Assembly: GCA_006384855.1 (NCBI GenBank)
Contig: VCJN01001186.1
Coordinates: 20,536-84,535 of the forward strand
Reading direction: 5' to 3'
Source of the DNA: Tetraselmis striata
Lineage: Eukaryota > Chlorophyta > Chlorodendrophyceae > Chlorodendrales > Chlorodendraceae
DNA: 64,000 nucleotides
Shown here piece after piece: positions 59,898-64,000 of this stretch. The notes below the pieces were generated by a model. It worked only from the letters and a program-made list of their open reading frames with translations. It was not told the origin of the DNA and ran no database searches. The position numbers and the translations under genes are program-made. How positions within the stretch are numbered: the stretch's first letter is position 1; every line of letters begins with the position of its first letter.

Positions 59898-60560
59898 CTA
59901 TGCTCTAGTCCACGCCCCAGCACGGCAAGTTGGGGTACGGTAAAAAGTTTGGCTGCCCTTGAGTGCTGCAGTTGGAATTGTTGGGTGCGGGTAATTAGGG
60001 ACGATGCCACCCGCCAGATCGGCTTCCCAATCTTTGGCAGCCTCTCTCGGTCTGCGCACATTGGTCGCCGTGTCATGTGGATGGTTCATGTACAAGTAGC
60101 GGGACATCAGGGCCGCAGCCGTGAGCGCCATTGCCATGAACAGCTTGAGCTGGTCGACGAAGGCTTCCCGCAGCTTGGGGTTCCCTAGTGGGTCCTTCGC
60201 GATGCACACATCCGAGGCGAGGTACAACCGACCCCGCGCTGCAACGAGCAAGGTCCCGTTGACTTCGGTATACATGCGTTCATTAAAAAACTTGGGTATT
60301 GTCCGGCGCGTCTGAGAGGAAGAACTTCCAGCCCCGGAGAGCCTTTGCCCCAACGGTGAGGATGCCCGGCCATGTATGTTCCTTGTCGAGAGAGATATAC
60401 ATGTTGTTGTCGTTCCTGCGGGTTGGAACCCACCCCGGCTCGAGATGGATGCACCCCCTCACGTCTAATTGCCGGCGGTCGAGGTAACGGTTGAACTCCG
60501 TAGCGACACGGTCGTACGCTGCGTGCAGCTAGTTGGCAATATTGGGCGAGGCGAGGAACC
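59898..60560 (-). pseudogene. Unrecognised minus-strand gene relic
   Basis: Two consecutive coding-like frames: AAYDRVATEFNRYLDRRQ, IHLEPGWVPTRRNDNNMYIS and KALRGWKFFLSDAPDNTQVF, then after a one-base shift FNERMYTEVNGTLLVAARGR, FVDQLKLFMAMAL and REAAKDWEADLAGG. The shift coincides with an A6 run (60,285-60,290 on the plus strand). An in-frame TAG lies upstream at 60,529-60,531. A Pro-rich stretch precedes it. No known domain recognised. The good amino-acid texture suggests recent decay, or a sequence error at the A6 run. Confidence 0.45.
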
Positions 60561-61239
60561 ATGGATATGGTGGGTAACGCTGGGTACCGGCGGCGGGTGG
60601 GTGCTGGTTGAGTAGCTGGGTTTGGGTTCGGTAGCTGGAAGAAACCGACAATTTTGTTGCACCGCCGTACCGTGTGCAAACCGGCCCCTTGCGTCGGCAT
60701 CCCCGACTTAGTCAATCGCTTGTCTCACTGTTTGGGCTTGTGCAAAGCGCACCGTCGAAGGTGAAGCTCATTACGTGACCCATTCTCCATAAAGGGGTAG
60801 CTACGGACGAATTACCACCACGTCTGTGTCATCCGGCGACACATGTGTCGTCATTTACACGCTAAATACGGTCGCCATACGGGATATACATGGCTCAGGG
60901 CTTAACACAATTACGCGGATATTACGCTGCGGATACGCAACAAGCAAGATACTCGCACGACTGCTACATCGTGCGCTATATACAATAGAGCGCAAACCAT
61001 CCAGGCGCGGCGACGCACTTAGTTTTGAATGTAGCAGCTACGCGTACCTGACGCACACTCGCACGCCCGCCAGACAGTACCGCAGCTGCTCATTCCCCAG
61101 CACTCTCTATCATGGCCACGCACACCAAGCTACATCCATCCACCCCAGTGGACAAAGCTGTGAGGCCTCAAGGCATGACCATATATACCACTCGGCGGTG
61201 GTATGTGCAGGACATGCCGCATCGTGGAGGATGTGCGGC
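60561..61239. other. No clear gene
   Basis: An open frame continues from 60,826 into the coding-like segment at 61,240, but its first part has no protein-like texture. Confidence 0.35.
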
Positions 61240-61497
61240 ACGCAGAGACTATTCCACGGCCGCCGGGCGACCAAGTTCCATATCCGCGTTCACCCAAAGC
61301 AACCCCTGGGCGAGGACGCTTTCGGCTTTGCTTCGGCGGACATAATGGACATCGGCATTGAGCGGAAGCAGTACAACGAAGCCGGGAAGAAGAACCCGCT
61401 TGCTGCAGGTTTTCAAGTGTCCCACGAGGGTGTCGTCTCGCTATATTTTGCCTTGTGCGTACCCGACGCGTTGCGTGCCCAGATCATGAACCTCTAG
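61240..61497 (+). CDS. Coding-like 3' exon, unrecognised
   Basis: Open frame (ORF reaches back to 60,826) whose last 85 residues look like real protein: FHIRVHPKQPLGEDAFGFAS, IMDIGIERKQYNEAGKKN and VVSLYFALCVPDALRAQI, ending TAG 61,495-61,497. It is followed at once by a long poly-C tract. No family recognised. It may belong with the decayed sequences on either side. Confidence 0.35.
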   Translation, partial: TQRLFHGRRATKFHIRVHPKQPLGEDAFGFASADIMDIGIERKQYNEAGKKNPLAAGFQVSHEGVVSLYFALCVPDALRAQIMNL

Positions 61498-61514
61498 CAT
61501 CCGAGGCGGCGCCG

Positions 61515-61549
61515 CCCCCCCCCCCCCCCCCCCCCCCCCTCCCCCCCCC
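61515..61549. repeat. Poly-C tract
   Basis: A C run of more than 20, interrupted once by T, 18 nt after the stop codon at 61,497. Confidence 0.9.
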
Positions 61550-61769
61550 AAGTTCACAACGCGAAGGCACTAAACAATAAGCAATAAGCAATAAGTAGCA
61601 CCAGTGAGAGTAACTCGATGAAAACGCAAAAGTTGTAGAACTCAAAAATCGCGCCAAGCAAATAGAAGGCGCGCTGAGCGCTCGCACTCGTCTCGTACCT
61701 GTATTGCTTTACGGTGGCTGTAGTACGCGCGCGCCTATTATTTACCCTGCTATTATGTATTACTGTGAT

Positions 61770-62040
61770 TGCATGTGCTAGATGGAACATTCAAGAAATC
61801 CATACAAAAATCCATGAAGAAACTTAGAAGGAAATCCAGCTAGTCGCGATGCGCCACCAGAGGCGGGAACCACCGACCACGCATCGCAAGCCGCCGCTCC
61901 ACGCCATTACGGGGTATTCGCGGCGAATTGGAGAGGATTTTGGAGTGGCACGTCAGCATCCCCGCGCAACGTAAGCGCGTATACCCTCGCGTACGCCAAA
62001 ATTGGAGAGATTGGCCTCTCCAATTTGGCGCAATATCGCA
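61770..62040. repeat. Dispersed repeat and hairpin
   Basis: 61,770-61,900 is the inverted relative of 11,680-11,816. Next to it, 61,994-62,009 and 62,016-62,030 form inverted arms (CGCCAAAATTGGAGAG / CTCTCCAATTTGGCG) with a 6-nt loop and one bulged base. Confidence 0.65.
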
Positions 62041-62221
62041 GAGGCGCAACCAAATTAGAGAGGCGTTATCAACCGGTAATTTCAAATTGGGCTGGCGGAT
62101 TCCCGTCATGCTGTCACGGCCCGCGCATCCTCCTTTGCGCGTTTCTAAAACCGACCCACCACCTCATCCTTGCATCGACTACCCTGTTCGCACGCCCCCT
62201 CCCGGTGCCGCGCGCCTGACT

Positions 62222-62892
62222 ATGGGGGGCATAGACGAAGTCATCCCCGCGATGACTGAGGGGGCGAAGGCTACCGCAATATCCCCGCTAGAATGGAAGC
62301 GCCGCTGGGAGCGGGACGTGGATTGGATCTCGGCGCTGATGCACGCGGCGGATGCCGCGGAAATCTGCGACTACTAGAAGGCGGGCAGTTAACAAGGGAA
62401 GAAGGGCAAGCTGCAAAACAAGCTGCGAAAGGAAATGGGGCAGTTTCGCCATGACTCCGGTACGGCGGTCTTGCCCGAGGGGCGGGTGCGGGTCAAGCGC
62501 GTCGAGTAGATCGTCCGCGCCTTGTCGGCTGGTGATGCTCGAAAGAGCAAGGACGGCATGAATTGCAACATGTGGCACGTGATGTTGCCGCACTCCCCAG
62601 GTGTGCGCGCAAGACGCGTTGCAGAAGAGCGAGGCCGGGTACAAGCAGTGGTCGCTCGGAGTTGCGGGAGTATCTTTTCATGATGGGCTGGGTCGGAGCC
62701 GATCTGCCGGACGGCCATCCGCTGCAGCCGGATGAGGCCGTAACCGAGACGGTGGAGGGATACCTGGAGCTGCTGCCCAAGTTTTCGGAGGCTCTCGCGA
62801 AGCTGGACAGCAACGCGGAGACCACGGACAAGGAGAAGAAGAAAAAAAACTACGGAGGGAGCTATGAAGGATGCTCACGGCTTGGCGATTAA
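62222..62892 (+). pseudogene. Decayed gene fragment, unrecognised
   Basis: Starts MGGIDEVIPAMTEGAKATA, continues through EWKRRWERDVDWISALMHA to TAG 62,375-62,377. The same frame carries on with further stops (KLQNKLRKEMGQFRHDS, VLPEGRVRVKRVE), then a different frame reads YLFMMGWVGADLPDGHPLQ and GYLELLPKFSEALAKLDS to a Lys-rich end at 62,892. Several disabling changes are needed to read it through. No domain recognised. Confidence 0.35.
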
Positions 62893-62978
62893 GCGGTGAG
62901 TTGTAGGTGCCGATGCAGTGTGTTGCTGTCTTCCCACACTTTCCGGTTCTTATTTACTGCCACTTCTCCCCCTTTGTA

Positions 62979-64000
62979 GACTGGCGCAAAGGCTTAGGCA
63001 ATCGCCGTAATAATTTGCAGGCTACGCGGGGCGCTGCAGATGGCCAGAGCATAGTCTGTAGCGCTGATGAGGCACCCAATGGCTATGATTCGGACGAGCT
63101 GCCGGACGAGCTTCCTGTGTCTCCGGACGTCGCTGACGTCATACAGCTTACTGCGGAGGAGAAGGAGCAGCGGGAGCTATGCACATTGCCCTCTTTTGCT
63201 TCCCTGCTCCTTCTATCTCATGGACTGCACGGAGCTGCCTGAGCCGTGGAGCTTTTCGGACTTCAAGGAGCTAGGTGAGGATGCTGAGGTCACCTCGGCG
63301 CTGGATGTGAAGAATGCTGATGGCGCGCAGCATCTTGCAACGTCGGGAGGGCGGCACCGGCGCAACGGACAAGGCTGGTCTGGGATGCCTCCATGACATG
63401 CCGGAGGCAGCAGAGCGGCTGCTGCATTTCCCCCACATGCATATGCTTGATGACGGCGGGCCGCCTGTGAGGGGGAATGAGGCCTCTGCCGACCGCCTCA
63501 GCATCTATTACTAAGCCCGCAGTAAGGAGGTGGAGCGTCTGATCAGAGTGCTAAAATTGAATATTGATGAGGAGCGGGTGCAAGCCGTGAAGCATGCTGG
63601 CATGGCCGTAGCCAGTAACGCCCTCCGCCTGCTCGACAAAAGGTGAGTCCCTGTGCCACTGCATGCGCTATGCATGGTAATTTAGGTGTATGGTAGCTGC
63701 TGGATATGTAATGCAAGTTTGCCCCCCCCTCCCCCCGATAGAGTGCTGTAGAATTATAAATAAAACTCCGGAGCGGGCACATCAGTACAAAGAAGCTGTG
63801 GATGCGGCAAATAAGGCTGAGCATGCGGAGAATGATGGTGCGTGAGGCACGCAGCAAGAAGCCAAAGCGGAAGGCTTCGGGGGGATCTAGCAGGCGCCCA
63901 TCAAGTAAGTATGACCTGTCCAATGTTGCTGTCATGCTGGAGTCAGAGATGCTGCCGAACGTGCGCAAGTGCAAATTGAAGAAGGATGAAGAGAGGGGCA
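62979..64000 (+). pseudogene. Decayed multi-exon gene running off the window
   Basis: Pieces: after an acceptor at 62,978, DWRKGLGNRRNNLQATRG and an acidic SDELPDELPVSPDVADVIQL; then ELPEPWSFSDFKELG; then in another frame DMPEAAERLLHFPHMHMLDD to TAA 63,512-63,514. The same frame resumes with ARSKEVERLIRVLKLNIDEE to a GTGAGT donor after 63,642. A last open frame from 63,832 (MMVREARSKKPKRKAS, basic) reaches the window end, while a competing frame (ERAHQYKEAVDAANKAEHAE) stops at TGA. Helical, charged, function unknown. Confidence 0.35.

Overview
The window looks like nuclear DNA of a green alga, most likely in or near the Chlamydomonadales (volvocine/Chlamydomonas-like). The support is a split gene for an OPR-type RAP-domain protein (a family greatly expanded in these algae), GC-rich codons, Ala-rich linkers, many short introns with GTGAGT/GTGCG donors and CAG acceptors, and TGTAA polyadenylation-type signals. 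No bacterial operons, rRNA, CRISPR array or convincing complete tRNA were seen. Only three host-type genes are well supported. Most of the rest is mobile elements, their debris and tandem repeats.

Layout. 0.7-4.4 kb: diverged tandem repeats, a minisatellite built of hairpin-forming palindromes, and one exon of an unrecognised, probably transposon-type gene. 4,488-8,618: a DNA transposon with terminal inverted repeats, flanked by TA on both sides. It carries a six-exon gene that joins a pogo/Tc1-like transposase N-terminal half to a long coiled coil. It lies between two exon groups of what may be one older transposon-type gene. 9.8-10.4 kb: a broken copia RNase H fragment. 11.85-23.0 kb: a macrosatellite of about 1.65 kb units. 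Its fourth unit is split by a young LTR retrotransposon (17,628-21,658) with 218/215 bp LTRs, a 5-bp target duplication and only a gag-like gene. 23.0-27.1 kb: an SF2 helicase-like gene with a DEGD motif II and a long acidic tail. 27.1-30.7 kb: gene-poor with duplicated repeats. 30.7-39.5 kb, minus strand: the OPR/RAP gene of about ten exons, its introns loaded with MITE-like copies and homopolymer tracts. 41.1-42.8 kb: a two-exon REI1/ZNF622 (60S biogenesis) gene that has lost most zinc ligands. 43-57 kb: repeats, inverted copies of a retrotransposon 3' end, and weak hypothetical ORFs. 57-64 kb: plus- and minus-strand gene relics, each with a few stops or frameshifts.

A window-wide trait is long poly-G/poly-C tracts (often 15-35 bp). 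They occur inside the macrosatellite, inside broken reading frames, and repeatedly as sense-strand C-tracts just downstream of predicted 5' splice sites. The host genes have unrelated jobs (organelle RNA metabolism, cytoplasmic ribosome maturation). The best candidates for something undescribed are the TA-flanked transposon with its coiled-coil fusion, the gag-only retrotransposon, the zinc-ligand-poor REI1 homologue, and the splice-site-associated C-tracts.
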